Source: Bradyrhizobium sp. WSM3983
GTDB lineage: Bacteria > Pseudomonadota > Alphaproteobacteria > Rhizobiales > Xanthobacteraceae
Direction: 5' to 3'
DNA length: 64,000 bases
NCBI RefSeq assembly: GCF_000473045.1
Contig: NZ_AXAY01000026.1
Coordinates: 1 to 64,000, forward strand
The translations under genes and the position numbers were made by a program. The notes under the pieces were generated by a model, which saw only the letters and a list, made by a program, of their open reading frames with translations, had not been told where the DNA came from and searched no databases. Numbering within the stretch: the first letter of the stretch is position 1; each line of letters starts with the position of its first letter. Positions 43,408 through 52,198 of this stretch are shown piece by piece.

Positions 43408-46400
43408 TCAATGAAAATCCCGCGACGGCGGCAGGATGCGGACGTTGCGGGGGTGGCGGATTTTCTGCGCCGGCATATCCGCGTGATCGCGGCGGTCGTC
43501 GTTGAGCGGTTCGATCAGATCGGCGCCTGCCGGCACCGGATGCTTGCGGCTCAGCGCATCGTTGGCGAGACCGACCAGATCGTGCGAGCGGTCGATCATG
43601 CGCTGCGCGATCAGATGCGTCACCTTCTCGGGGCTGCTCTGGATATAGCCCTCGACCAGGATGAGGCGCGCGCCCATCACCTCTTTCCGGTACTGCTCCA
43701 TGATCTTGGGCCACACCACGACATTGGCGATGCCGGTTTCGTCCTCCAGCGTCATGAACACCACGCCGCTGGCGCTGCCCGGCCGCTGCCGCACCAGCAC
43801 CACGCCGGCGCAGCGGACGCGACGCCGCTCGTTCTCATGGCTGATCTCCTTGCAGGCGACGATCCGCTCGCGCGAAAACGTCTCGCGCAAGAATTCCATC
43901 GGATGGCCTTTGAGTGAGAGCCGGATGGTCTGATAATCGGCGACGACCTGTTCGGGGCGCGGCATCACCGGCAATGGCTTAGCCTGCTCGTCCGGCTGCT
44001 CGCGCGCGGTGGCCGCCTCGAACAGCGGCAGCGCCACATCGTCGGGCAGCCGCCGCACCTGCCACAGTGCCTCGCGACGGTCGAGCCCGAGCGAGCGGAA
44101 TGCATCGGCATCTGCCAGCAGGATCAGCGCACGCTTGGGCAGGCCGGTGTCGCGGGCAAAGTCTTCGAGCGAGGTGAAGGGGCCGCGATTGCGCGCGTCG
44201 ATGATGCGGTCGGCCCAGTCTTGCTCCACCCCATTTAAGGCGGTGCGGGAGGTGGTAGGGCTCTCTCCCCCCTTGTGGGGGAGAGTTGGAGAGAGGGGTA
44301 AGCCACGACCACCGCTCGTGCGGCTCACCCCTCTCCCTAACCCTCCCCCACAAGGGGGGAGGGAACCCACCCGTTCGTGCTTCCCTGACTCCTGCACGTC
44401 GGCGTTTCGCTTGCGCCGCAGTGCCTGATCCGCCTTCAGCCTTTCCTCATCCTCGTCCAGCCAGTGAAAGCCGTCGATCTGACGGAAACCCAGGCGAACG
44501 GCACAATATCTGTCGTCAGTATTCTCCAGCGTGTTCTGCGCAAAACTGTAGGACACATCGATCTCGCGTACCTCGACACCGTTCTTGCGGGCGTCGCCGA
44601 CGATCTGCGCCGGGGCGTAAAAACCCATCGGCTGCGAGTTCAGGAGGCCGCAGCAGAAGGCGTCGGGATGATGATACTTCAGCCATGAGGAGATATAGAC
44701 GAGCTGCGCGAAACTCGCGGCATGGCTCTCCGGAAAGCCGTAGGAGCCAAAACCCTTGATCTGGTCAAAGCAGCTTCTGGCAAAGTTTGCATCATAGCCG
44801 CGCGCGACCATATTGCCGATCAGCTTCTCCTCGTATTGGCCGATGGTGCCGACATTGCGAAAGGTCGCCATCGAGCGGCGAAGGCCGTTGGCTTCCTCGG
44901 AGGTGAATTTCGCCGCCTCGATCGCGATGCGCATCGCCTGTTCCTGGAACAGAGGCACGCCTTTCGTCTTGTGCAGCACCTTGTAGAGCTCATCCGCGGG
45001 ACCATGCTCGGGCGATGGAGAGGGATAGGTCACTTTCTCCAGACCGTTCCGGCGGCGCAGATACGGATGCACCATGTCGCCCTGGATCGGCCCGGGCCGC
45101 ACGATCGCGACCTCGATGACGAGATCGTAGAACGTCCGCGGTTTCAAGCGCGGAAGCATGTTCATCTGGGCGCGGCTCTCGACCTGGAATACGCCGAGCG
45201 ACTCGCCCCGCTGCAGCATTTGATAAACTTCGTCGTCATCCTCCGACTTGATATCCGAAAGCTCGTAACGCTGCCCCTTGTGATCCGCGATCAGGTCAAA
45301 ACACTTGCGGATGCAGGTCAACATGCCGAGCGCAAGCACGTCGACCTTCATCATGTTGAGCGCGTCGACGTCGTCCTTGTCCCATTCGATGAAGGTGCGG
45401 TCGTCCATCGCGGCATTTCCGATCGGCACATAGGTGTCGAGCCGGTCCTGGGTCAGCACATAGCCGCCGACATGCTGCGAGAGATGGCGGGGGAATTCGA
45501 TCAACTCGGTCGCCAGCTCGACCGCGAGGTTGATCATGGGATTTTGGGGATCGAGCCCGGCCTGCCTGACCTGCATGTCATTGAGACCCTTGCCCCAGCT
45601 GCCCCAGACGGTGTCGGCGAGCGCGGCGGTGACGTCCTCGGTCAGCCCCAGCGCCTTGCCGACATCGCGGATGGCGCTGCGCGGGCGGTAATGGATGACG
45701 GTCGCGATGATCGCGGCGCGGTGGCGGCCATAGCGGCGATAGACATATTGCATCACCTCCTCGCGCCGCGAATGCTCGAAATCGACGTCGATGTCCGGAG
45801 GCTCCAGCCGTTCCTTCGAGATGAAGCGCTCGAACAACAGATCGACCTGGGTCGGATCGACCGAGGTAATGCCGAGCACGTAGCAGACGGCCGAGTTCGC
45901 CGCCGATCCGCGCCCCTGGCACAAAATGTTCTGGCTGCGCGCATAGTGGACGATGTCGTGCACGGTGAGGAAGTAATGCGCGTATTTCAGCTCGGCGATC
46001 AGCGCGAGCTCCTTCTTCAGGGTGGCACGCAGCTTTGCGTCAATGTTCTCGATACCGCCAAAGTATTTATCGACGCCCGTCCATGTCAGATCCTCCAGAT
46101 GCCCCTGCGCGGTCTTGCCGGGCGGCACCGGCTCGTCCGGATATTGGTATTTGAGCTGGTCGAGCGAGAAGTCGATCCTGTCCGCAAAGCGCATGGTCTC
46201 CGCGATCGCCTCGGGGAAATCGCGGAACAACCGCGTCATCTCGCGGGGCGTTTTCAGAAAGCGCTCGGCATTGGCTTCCAGCTTGCGTCCGACCGCCTCG
46301 ATCGTGGTCTTTTCCCGGATGCAGGTCAGCACGTCCTGGAGGGGACGACGGCCGGGATCGTGATAGAGCACCTCGTTGGTCGCGAGCAGCGGCACTCTTG

Positions 46401-46959
46401 CTTTGGCTGCGAGATCGTCGAGCCGCGCCAGGCGACGACGGTCGTCGCCGCGATAGATCAGGCTCGCGGCCAGCCACACGCCTTCGGCGCCGCTGGCCTT
46501 GAGCTTTGCAAGAATATCCAGCGCCTGCTCGGGCTCAAACCGATGCGGCAGCGTCAGGATCAGGAGCTGGCCTTCCGCAAACTCCAGCAGATCGGCAAAG
46601 CCAAGACGACACTCGCCCTTCTCGATCCGCGTGATGTCGTCGCCGCGTTTGCCCCGGGTCAGAAGCTGGCACAGGCGGCCATAGGCGGCACGGTCGCTCG
46701 GATAAACAAAAATGTCGGGCGTGCCGTCGATGAAGACGATGCGCGCACCGATCAGGAGCTTTGGCTTGTGCAGCACATTGTCATTGTCGAGCTCCTTGTA
46801 GGCCCGCACCACGCCGGCCAGCGTGTTGTGATCGGCAATGCCGATCACGGGAATGCCCAGCTTGCTGGCCTGGTGCACATAGGCGCGCGGATCCGAGCCG
46901 CCGCGCAGGAAGGAGAAATTGGTGGTGATGCCGATCTCGGCATAGGCTGATGTCTTCAT
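43408..46959 (-). CDS. dnaE2: Error-prone DNA polymerase DnaE2 (ImuC) carrying an in-frame palindromic repeat insertion
   Basis: About 1183 residues from the ATG at 46959 (MKTSAYAEIGITTNFSFLRG). The PHP domain opens with GIADHNTLAGVVRAY, and the polymerase core has GRGSAANSAVCYVLGIT and the catalytic DIDVDF (about residues 388-393). C-terminally VRCAGVVLVRQRPGSASG is the OB domain. The polymerase performs translesion synthesis with ImuA and ImuB. Residues ~855-915 are a low-complexity insert encoded by a palindromic repeat at 44258-44368, which explains the extra length. Its start overlaps the imuB stop by four bases (ATGA). Confidence 0.95.
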   Translation of the reverse strand: MKTSAYAEIGITTNFSFLRGGSDPRAYVHQASKLGIPVIGIADHNTLAGVVRAYKELDNDNVLHKPKLLIGARIVFIDGTPDIFVYPSDRAAYGRLCQLLTRGKRGDDITRIEKGECRLGFADLLEFAEGQLLILTLPHRFEPEQALDILAKLKASGAEGVWLAASLIYRGDDRRRLARLDDLAAKARVPLLATNEVLYHDPGRRPLQDVLTCIREKTTIEAVGRKLEANAERFLKTPREMTRLFRDFPEAIAETMRFADRIDFSLDQLKYQYPDEPVPPGKTAQGHLEDLTWTGVDKYFGGIENIDAKLRATLKKELALIAELKYAHYFLTVHDIVHYARSQNILCQGRGSAANSAVCYVLGITSVDPTQVDLLFERFISKERLEPPDIDVDFEHSRREEVMQYVYRRYGRHRAAIIATVIHYRPRSAIRDVGKALGLTEDVTAALADTVWGSWGKGLNDMQVRQAGLDPQNPMINLAVELATELIEFPRHLSQHVGGYVLTQDRLDTYVPIGNAAMDDRTFIEWDKDDVDALNMMKVDVLALGMLTCIRKCFDLIADHKGQRYELSDIKSEDDDEVYQMLQRGESLGVFQVESRAQMNMLPRLKPRTFYDLVIEVAIVRPGPIQGDMVHPYLRRRNGLEKVTYPSPSPEHGPADELYKVLHKTKGVPLFQEQAMRIAIEAAKFTSEEANGLRRSMATFRNVGTIGQYEEKLIGNMVARGYDANFARSCFDQIKGFGSYGFPESHAASFAQLVYISSWLKYHHPDAFCCGLLNSQPMGFYAPAQIVGDARKNGVEVREIDVSYSFAQNTLENTDDRYCAVRLGFRQIDGFHWLDEDEERLKADQALRRKRNADVQESGKHERVGSLPPCGGGLGRGVSRTSGGRGLPLSPTLPHKGGESPTTSRTALNGVEQDWADRIIDARNRGPFTSLEDFARDTGLPKRALILLADADAFRSLGLDRREALWQVRRLPDDVALPLFEAATAREQPDEQAKPLPVMPRPEQVVADYQTIRLSLKGHPMEFLRETFSRERIVACKEISHENERRRVRCAGVVLVRQRPGSASGVVFMTLEDETGIANVVVWPKIMEQYRKEVMGARLILVEGYIQSSPEKVTHLIAQRMIDRSHDLVGLANDALSRKHPVPAGADLIEPLNDDRRDHADMPAQKIRHPRNVRILPPSRDFH
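44258..44368. repeat. Palindromic repeat inserted in frame within dnaE2
   Basis: Arms of 47 bases at 44258-44304 and 44322-44368 are inverted copies (CTCTCTCCCCCCTTGTGGGG on the left, GGGGGAGGGAACCC on the right) around a 17-base centre. This CCCTCTCCC...GGGGAGAGGG palindrome is a typical rhizobial extragenic repeat, yet here it is read through without a stop and adds about 37 residues (rich in Gly, Pro, Ser, Arg) to DnaE2. Confidence 0.88.
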
Positions 46960-48548
46960 GCGAAAAGACCGTGTACATACCAGTTGGGCGGAGCGGGCTT
47001 GCCGTCGGCATCGAACACCTCTCCCTCGTAAAGACCGTCGCGAAAGATCCAGAAGCGCAGGCCCTCGGCATCCTCGATGCGGAAATAATCCCGCGTCAGC
47101 TGCTTGCCGTCCTGCCGCCACCATTCCATGGCGATGCGCTCGGGTCCTTCCACCCGCACCACCGCATGTTTCGCGCGCCGCCAGGTAAATTGATGCGGCG
47201 GGCCGTCCGGCACGGTCGCGAACGGCACTGTGACCGGCTCCGGCTTGTCGAACAGCCGTAGGGGACGCAGTGGTGGCTCGCTCTCGGCGCGCGCCGGCCA
47301 TTCGGCCTGCATGGCAGCGGCAAGATGATGCTGCGCCGGCGCAGCCAGCACCGCCTGCTCGGGGATATGGGTATCCTCAGGCAGATGCACGACGACGCGT
47401 TTTCCGCCGATGCGCGCGGCAATGCGGTCGATCAAGGCGGCGAGTTCGTCATTGTCGTGAACGTGCGCATCGAGATCGCGCTGCTCCTGCACCACGATCT
47501 CGGTGCGGCTCGCCGACAACCGCACCATGTCGAAGCCGAAGCCGGGATCGAGCGGATCGGCGAGCGCGTCGAGACGCTCGCGGAACAGCCGGTCGATCAC
47601 CGCGCTTTGCGTCACGGGACGTCCGGTCTCGACCATGATCGCGCGCACCACGCCGTCGGTGCGGAAGAACGCGGCCTCCAGCCGCCGCGCGCCCTTGCCC
47701 TGCTTCTCCATGGATGCGATCAGCGTATCGGCCAGCCGCGACAGCGTCATCGCGATCATGGTGTCGGTCGCGATCGGCTCGGCGAAGCGCTTCTCCACGA
47801 TGTAATCGGGCAACGGCTTTCGCGGGCTGATCGGCGCATCTCCCTGCCCCAGCGCATGCGCGAGCAGCGTCGAGAACCGCGCGCCGAACCGCGCCGTGAT
47901 TTCGCTCGGCGCGCGCGAGGCGACATCGCCGATGGTTTTCAGGCCGGCGCGGCGCAGGCCAGCGGTGACCGCCTCGTCCGCACCGAGCGCGGACACCGGA
48001 AACCGGTCGATCGCCGCCGCCTCCCCGCCATCCGCGACGATGGTGCCCGTGGCCTGCCGCGTCAGCGTGCGTGCGCAAACCGAGGTGCCGGCAATGGCCG
48101 CACTGACGGCAAAGCCCTGACGGGCCAGCGCGCGAACCAGCGTCTGCAACAGCGCAGCCTCGCCGCCGAACAGATGCGCGCAGCCAGAGATGTCGAGGAA
48201 CAGCCCGTGCGGCGCATCGAGCGCCACTAGCGGCGTGAAGCGGTCGCACCAGTCGGCGACGTCGCTCAGCGTCTTCGCATCGGCCACGACATCGGCATCG
48301 AACACTTTCAAGTCCGGACACATCGCCCGCGCATTGGCCAGCGGCTGCCCGATGTACAAGCCGAGGCGCTCGGCCGCCTCGTCCAGCGCGTGGATCACCA
48401 GCGCATTGTTGTCCTTGATGACGACAATGCTGGGATCATTGGTCTTACCCAGCCCGGCGCTGCTGAAAAAGCGCTGGATCCTGTCGATGGGCAGGCGCGG
48501 CAGCCACAGGCTGAGGATACGCCGACGATTCACTGAACTGGCACTCAT
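46956..48548 (-). CDS. imuB: ImuB, catalytically inactive Y-family polymerase-like protein
   Basis: About 530 residues from the ATG at 48548 (MSASSVNRRRILSLWLP). It has the Y-family polymerase fold but the catalytic acidic residues are missing: LSLWLPRLPIDR replaces the DxDxFF-like first motif, and ALDAPHGLFLDISGCAHLFG replaces the SIDE motif. A LRPLRLFDKPEP segment near residue 430 resembles a clamp-binding hexapeptide. ImuB bridges ImuA, DnaE2 and the beta clamp. A longer frame to 48740 overlaps imuA. imuB overlaps imuA by about 100 bases and dnaE2 by four, showing an operon. Confidence 0.92.
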   Translation of the reverse strand: MSASSVNRRRILSLWLPRLPIDRIQRFFSSAGLGKTNDPSIVVIKDNNALVIHALDEAAERLGLYIGQPLANARAMCPDLKVFDADVVADAKTLSDVADWCDRFTPLVALDAPHGLFLDISGCAHLFGGEAALLQTLVRALARQGFAVSAAIAGTSVCARTLTRQATGTIVADGGEAAAIDRFPVSALGADEAVTAGLRRAGLKTIGDVASRAPSEITARFGARFSTLLAHALGQGDAPISPRKPLPDYIVEKRFAEPIATDTMIAMTLSRLADTLIASMEKQGKGARRLEAAFFRTDGVVRAIMVETGRPVTQSAVIDRLFRERLDALADPLDPGFGFDMVRLSASRTEIVVQEQRDLDAHVHDNDELAALIDRIAARIGGKRVVVHLPEDTHIPEQAVLAAPAQHHLAAAMQAEWPARAESEPPLRPLRLFDKPEPVTVPFATVPDGPPHQFTWRRAKHAVVRVEGPERIAMEWWRQDGKQLTRDYFRIEDAEGLRFWIFRDGLYEGEVFDADGKPAPPNWYVHGLFA

Positions 48549-49233
48549 CACTTTTCCATTCCATGATCCACCGGCCGCACGGGCCATGACGATTGCGCAA
48601 CAGCTCGACATCGAAGCGCGGCGCGCCCCAGGCACCCCACATCGACACCGGCGGCGAATGCGCCGCGCGCAGCATCCATCGCGTCTCCGCGGTTGAAGGC
48701 AACGGCTGCGCGGCCATCCGCAACAAAAGCCCGGTGACACCTGACGACTGCGCGGCCAGCGTCAGCTTGCGGCTCGCCACGAGATCGAACTGCCTGATAT
48801 CGCCCCACAGCTCGAGCACGACGGCACCGAGCGCATCGCAGGCGAGCGCATCGGCCGAGGTGCGCAGCGCACTCTCCACGTCAGCCGCACGCACCATCAC
48901 CACGCGACGCGGATCGAGACCGAGCTCGGCGAGCCCGCTCATCGACAGCGCGCCGGTTTCAAGTTCCGAGAAATCCTGCCGCACCCACAGCAGCGGCTTG
49001 CGTACCGTGACGCGGCCCGCAAGCCCGGTGACAAAGCCCGTCGCGGCCGCGCCCTGACGCCCCTCGCAAAACACCTCGTGGATCGCCGCGCGCGCGAGCC
49101 CGCCTTTCAAGGCGTGGTCGACCTCGCCGTGGCCGAGCGCGACGCGGTCGTGATGATGCACGGCCTCCGCCGTCTCGATCCGTTCGATCTGGCTGCGCAA
49201 GGCCGCAAGCGCGCTCATGCGTGCGCCGCTCAT
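48445..49233 (-). CDS. imuA: ImuA, RecA-like damage-inducible mutagenesis protein
   Basis: A 262-residue RecA/SulA-like protein: HEVFCEGRQGAAATGFVTGL (degenerate P-loop region), PLLWVRQDFSELETGALSM, MVRAADVESALRTSADAL and GAVVLELWGDIRQFDLVASR are the family landmarks. ImuA supports ImuB-DnaE2 translesion synthesis and may bind RecA. The start at 49233 (MSGARMSALAALRSQ) lies 67 bases from the SOS box at 49300. The C-terminal 35 residues are encoded within the overlap with imuB and read as basic low-complexity sequence. Confidence 0.92.
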   Translation of the reverse strand: MSGARMSALAALRSQIERIETAEAVHHHDRVALGHGEVDHALKGGLARAAIHEVFCEGRQGAAATGFVTGLAGRVTVRKPLLWVRQDFSELETGALSMSGLAELGLDPRRVVMVRAADVESALRTSADALACDALGAVVLELWGDIRQFDLVASRKLTLAAQSSGVTGLLLRMAAQPLPSTAETRWMLRAAHSPPVSMWGAWGAPRFDVELLRNRHGPCGRWIMEWKSDECQFSESSAYPQPVAAAPAHRQDPALFQQRRAG

Positions 49234-49299
49234 GCTCGCCGCTCCTTCAGAGGTGATTGCCGATGTCTCTCAAAAAGAGAACCAGCGGCTGGCTCATTT

Positions 49300-49314
49300 G
49301 TTCATGATATGTTC
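49300..49314. promoter_or_regulatory. LexA (SOS) box, GTTC-N7-GTTC
   Basis: GTTC (49300-49303), ATGATAT, GTTC (49311-49314): the direct-repeat LexA site of alphaproteobacteria. It lies 67 bases upstream of imuA (minus) and 82 bases upstream of the radical SAM gene (plus), so one box can serve both operons. Confidence 0.85.
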
Positions 49315-49395
49315 TAATATAAAGCTAACGGCGTGCGAAGAGTCAATCGAATTGCGCTCGATCAGATTCATGAGCCGAATCAAAGGGATTCCGGG

Positions 49396-50631
49396 ATGGA
49401 CGTACAACGCAAGCTGGAGATTCTGGCGGATGCCGCCAAGTACGACGCCTCCTGCGCCTCCAGCGGCACCGAGAAGCGGGATTCCAGCGACGGCAAGGGC
49501 ATGGGCTCGACCGCGCCCGGCATGGGCATCTGCCATTCCTACGCACCGGATGGCCGCTGCATCTCCCTGCTCAAGGTGCTGCTCACCAACGCCTGCAATT
49601 ACGACTGCCTCTATTGCGTCAACCGCGCCTCCTCGAACGTGCCGCGCGCCCGCTTCACCATCGACGAGGTGGTCAAGCTGACGCTGGACTTCTACCGGCG
49701 CAATTACATCGAGGGCCTGTTTCTCTCCTCCGGCATCATCCGCAGCCCTGACTACACCATGGAGCAAGTGGTGAGCGTCGCGCGAAAACTGCGCGAGGAG
49801 CATCATTTCCGCGGCTACATCCATCTCAAGACCATTCCGGAAGCCGACGACGCGCTGATCGCGGAGGCCGGCAAATATGCCGACCGTCTCTCCATCAACA
49901 TCGAAATGCCTGAGGAGACGAGCCTGCAGCAATTCGCGCCGGAGAAAGACGTCCGCGCGATCCGCCGTACCATGGGCCGGCTGCGGCTGAAGCTCGACGA
50001 AGCCGAGGACAACCGCAGCACGAAGACGAAGGCGAAGCCGCAGCGTTTCGCGCCGGCAGGCCAAAGCACGCAGATGATCGTCGGCGCCGATAGCGCGAAC
50101 GATCACACCATCCTCCACGCCAGCGCCAATCTTTACAGTTCATACCAGTTGAGGCGCGTCTATTATTCCGCCTTCAGCCCGATCCCCGATGCCAGTCGCG
50201 CGCTGCCTCTGGTACAGCCACCCTTGCTGCGCGAGCACCGGCTCTACCAGGCCGACTGGCTGATGCGGTTCTACGGCTTCGATGTCGGTGAGATCGTCGG
50301 CGACAGCGCGATGCTGCCGCTCGACATCGATCCCAAACTCGCCTGGGCGCTAGGCCATCGCGACCGCTTCCCGCTCGACGTCAACCGCGCCAGCCGCGAG
50401 GAGCTGCTGCGCGTGCCAGGCTTCGGCACCAAAGCGGTCGAGCGCATCATTGCCACGCGGCGCACCACCACGATCCGCCTCTCCGATCTCGCGCGGCTGC
50501 ACGTGCCCCGCAACAAGGCGCTGCCTTTCATCATCCTCAGCGATCACCGGCCCGCCTCGCATCGCCTCGACGGGGCGCGGCTGATCGAACGGTTCAAGCC
50601 GAAAGCAACGCAACTGGGATTTGGCTTCTGA
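49396..50631 (+). CDS. Putative DNA modification/repair radical SAM protein (TIGR03916 type)
   Basis: A 411-residue enzyme. The radical SAM cluster cysteines are CNYDCLYC (Cys67, Cys71, Cys74). The start RKLEILADAAKYDASCASSG is highly characteristic, and YIHLKTIPEAD and SINIEMPEE follow in the barrel. A C-terminal HhH-like motif (REELLRVPGFGTKAVERIIATRR) suggests DNA binding. In other genomes this family is encoded beside UdgX, as here. It lacks the full spore photoproduct lyase signature but may repair a DNA lesion. The preferred ATG at 49396 is preceded by CCGGG; a longer frame to 49333 begins near the LexA box. It overlaps the next gene by one base. Confidence 0.9.
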   Translation: MDVQRKLEILADAAKYDASCASSGTEKRDSSDGKGMGSTAPGMGICHSYAPDGRCISLLKVLLTNACNYDCLYCVNRASSNVPRARFTIDEVVKLTLDFYRRNYIEGLFLSSGIIRSPDYTMEQVVSVARKLREEHHFRGYIHLKTIPEADDALIAEAGKYADRLSINIEMPEETSLQQFAPEKDVRAIRRTMGRLRLKLDEAEDNRSTKTKAKPQRFAPAGQSTQMIVGADSANDHTILHASANLYSSYQLRRVYYSAFSPIPDASRALPLVQPPLLREHRLYQADWLMRFYGFDVGEIVGDSAMLPLDIDPKLAWALGHRDRFPLDVNRASREELLRVPGFGTKAVERIIATRRTTTIRLSDLARLHVPRNKALPFIILSDHRPASHRLDGARLIERFKPKATQLGFGF

Positions 50632-52073
50632 TGCAGTACATTACCCTCGACACCGAAACCGATTTCGACGGCTGGCGCAAAGCCGCGCGCACGCTCGTGC
50701 TTCATCATGTGAAGCCCACCGATGTCACCTGGGCCGTGCAGGGCGGCGAAGCCGAGTTGTTCGCACCGCCCGCGCCGTCTCCGATCCTCGAGGTGAACGA
50801 CGGCACCTTTAGCGTGTCGGCAAAATTCGTCGACCTCGCCCAGTCAGCCATCCTGCATCGCGATCCCCAGCGCTTTGCGATCCTCTATCGCCTGCTGTTT
50901 CGGCTGAAGGACAATCACGATCTCATCGATGTCGCGACCGATCCTGACGTCGCGCTGGTCACGGCGATGGCGAGAGCGGTCCATCGCGACGAGCACAAGA
51001 TGCACGCCTTTGTGCGCTTCCGCGAGATTGGCCGCGAGCGCGCGGCGCATTACGTCGCCTGGTTCGAGCCGGAGCATCACATTGTCGAACTCGCAGCCCC
51101 ATTCTTTGCCAAACGCTTTGCCGACATGCCCTGGTCGATCCTGACGCCCGATCTCTGCGCGCATTGGGATGGCCACGCGCTTTCGTTCACGCCGGGCGTG
51201 AGCAAGGACGAGGCGCCGGGCGAAGACCGGCTGGAGGAAACCTGGCGGCGCTACTACGCCAGCATCCTCAATCCGGCACGGCTCAAGGTGAAGGCGATGC
51301 AGACGGAGATGCCGAAAAAATACTGGAGGAACCTGCCCGAGGCTTCGATCATTAAGCCCCTGATCGAGGATGCCGAACGCATGACCGGCGCCATGATCGC
51401 CAATGCCGCGACCGATCCGCACAAGCCTCAGAAGCGGCCGGAGGCCCCGATGGCACGCAAGACTACCGCCAATGATCTAGAATCGCTTCGCGAGGAGGCG
51501 GCGCATTGCCGCGCCTGCCCGCTCTACAAGGACGCGACGCAGACCGTGTTCGGCGAAGGCCCGAAGGACGCCACCATCATGCTGGTCGGCGAGCAACCTG
51601 GCGACAAGGAGGATCTCGCCGGTCATCCCTTCGTTGGCCCTGCCGGCCAGCTGCTCGACCGCGCGCTCGCGGAAGCCGGCGTCGATCGCAAGAAGGTCTA
51701 TGTCACCAACGCGGTGAAGCACTTCAAATTTGTGCCGCGCGGAAAAATCCGTCTGCACCAGAAGCCGACAACGCCGGAGATCAAGGCGTGCCGGCAATGG
51801 TACGAGCGGGAAATTTCGGCGATCCAGCCCGCTCTCGTCGTGGCGATGGGCGCCACCGCCGCGCAAAGCGTGTTCGGAAAGATCACACCGATCGGCAAGA
51901 CCCGCGGCCGGCTCATTGACCTCCCCGACGGACGCAAGGCTCTGGTCACGGTGCATCCGTCCTATCTGTTGCGGCTACCCGATCCGGAAGCGAAGGTGCT
52001 GGAATATCAGCGCTTTGTCGAAGACCTGACAATCGCCGCCGGTTTGCAGAGGAAATCTGCTGACGCCGCCTGA
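50631..52073 (+). CDS. UdgX-type uracil-DNA-binding protein with N-terminal radical-SAM-linked domain
   Basis: A 480-residue two-part protein. Residues 1 to about 265 form the conserved N-terminal domain that accompanies the radical SAM gene (SPILEVNDGTFSVSAKFVDL, HKMHAFVRFREI, RRYYASILNPARLKVKAMQ, MPKKYWRNLPEA). Residues ~290-475 are UdgX: RACPLYKDATQTVFGEGP, GEQPGDKEDLAGHPF (320 onward) and the R-loop RGKIRLHQKP with His376, the residue that forms a covalent bond to abasic sugar in UdgX. It should trap uracil-containing DNA. Its start overlaps the preceding stop (TGATG). Confidence 0.92.
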   Translation: MQYITLDTETDFDGWRKAARTLVLHHVKPTDVTWAVQGGEAELFAPPAPSPILEVNDGTFSVSAKFVDLAQSAILHRDPQRFAILYRLLFRLKDNHDLIDVATDPDVALVTAMARAVHRDEHKMHAFVRFREIGRERAAHYVAWFEPEHHIVELAAPFFAKRFADMPWSILTPDLCAHWDGHALSFTPGVSKDEAPGEDRLEETWRRYYASILNPARLKVKAMQTEMPKKYWRNLPEASIIKPLIEDAERMTGAMIANAATDPHKPQKRPEAPMARKTTANDLESLREEAAHCRACPLYKDATQTVFGEGPKDATIMLVGEQPGDKEDLAGHPFVGPAGQLLDRALAEAGVDRKKVYVTNAVKHFKFVPRGKIRLHQKPTTPEIKACRQWYEREISAIQPALVVAMGATAAQSVFGKITPIGKTRGRLIDLPDGRKALVTVHPSYLLRLPDPEAKVLEYQRFVEDLTIAAGLQRKSADAA

Positions 52074-52198
52074 CACGCTCTGCAATGCACCGCAACAGAT
52101 GGTGGAAAAGTTCCGCCTTATCAATAGTTTTTCAACCATTTTAACTGGCTGTCACATGCCGCGCGCAAGATCGGAGGCATTGGGACAGGAGAATTCCG

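Noticed and set aside
52120..52198. Possible Pho box upstream of the phosphate transporter
   Set aside because: Only one CTGTCAC half-site is present; the second 7-mer at the required 11-base period is not there.
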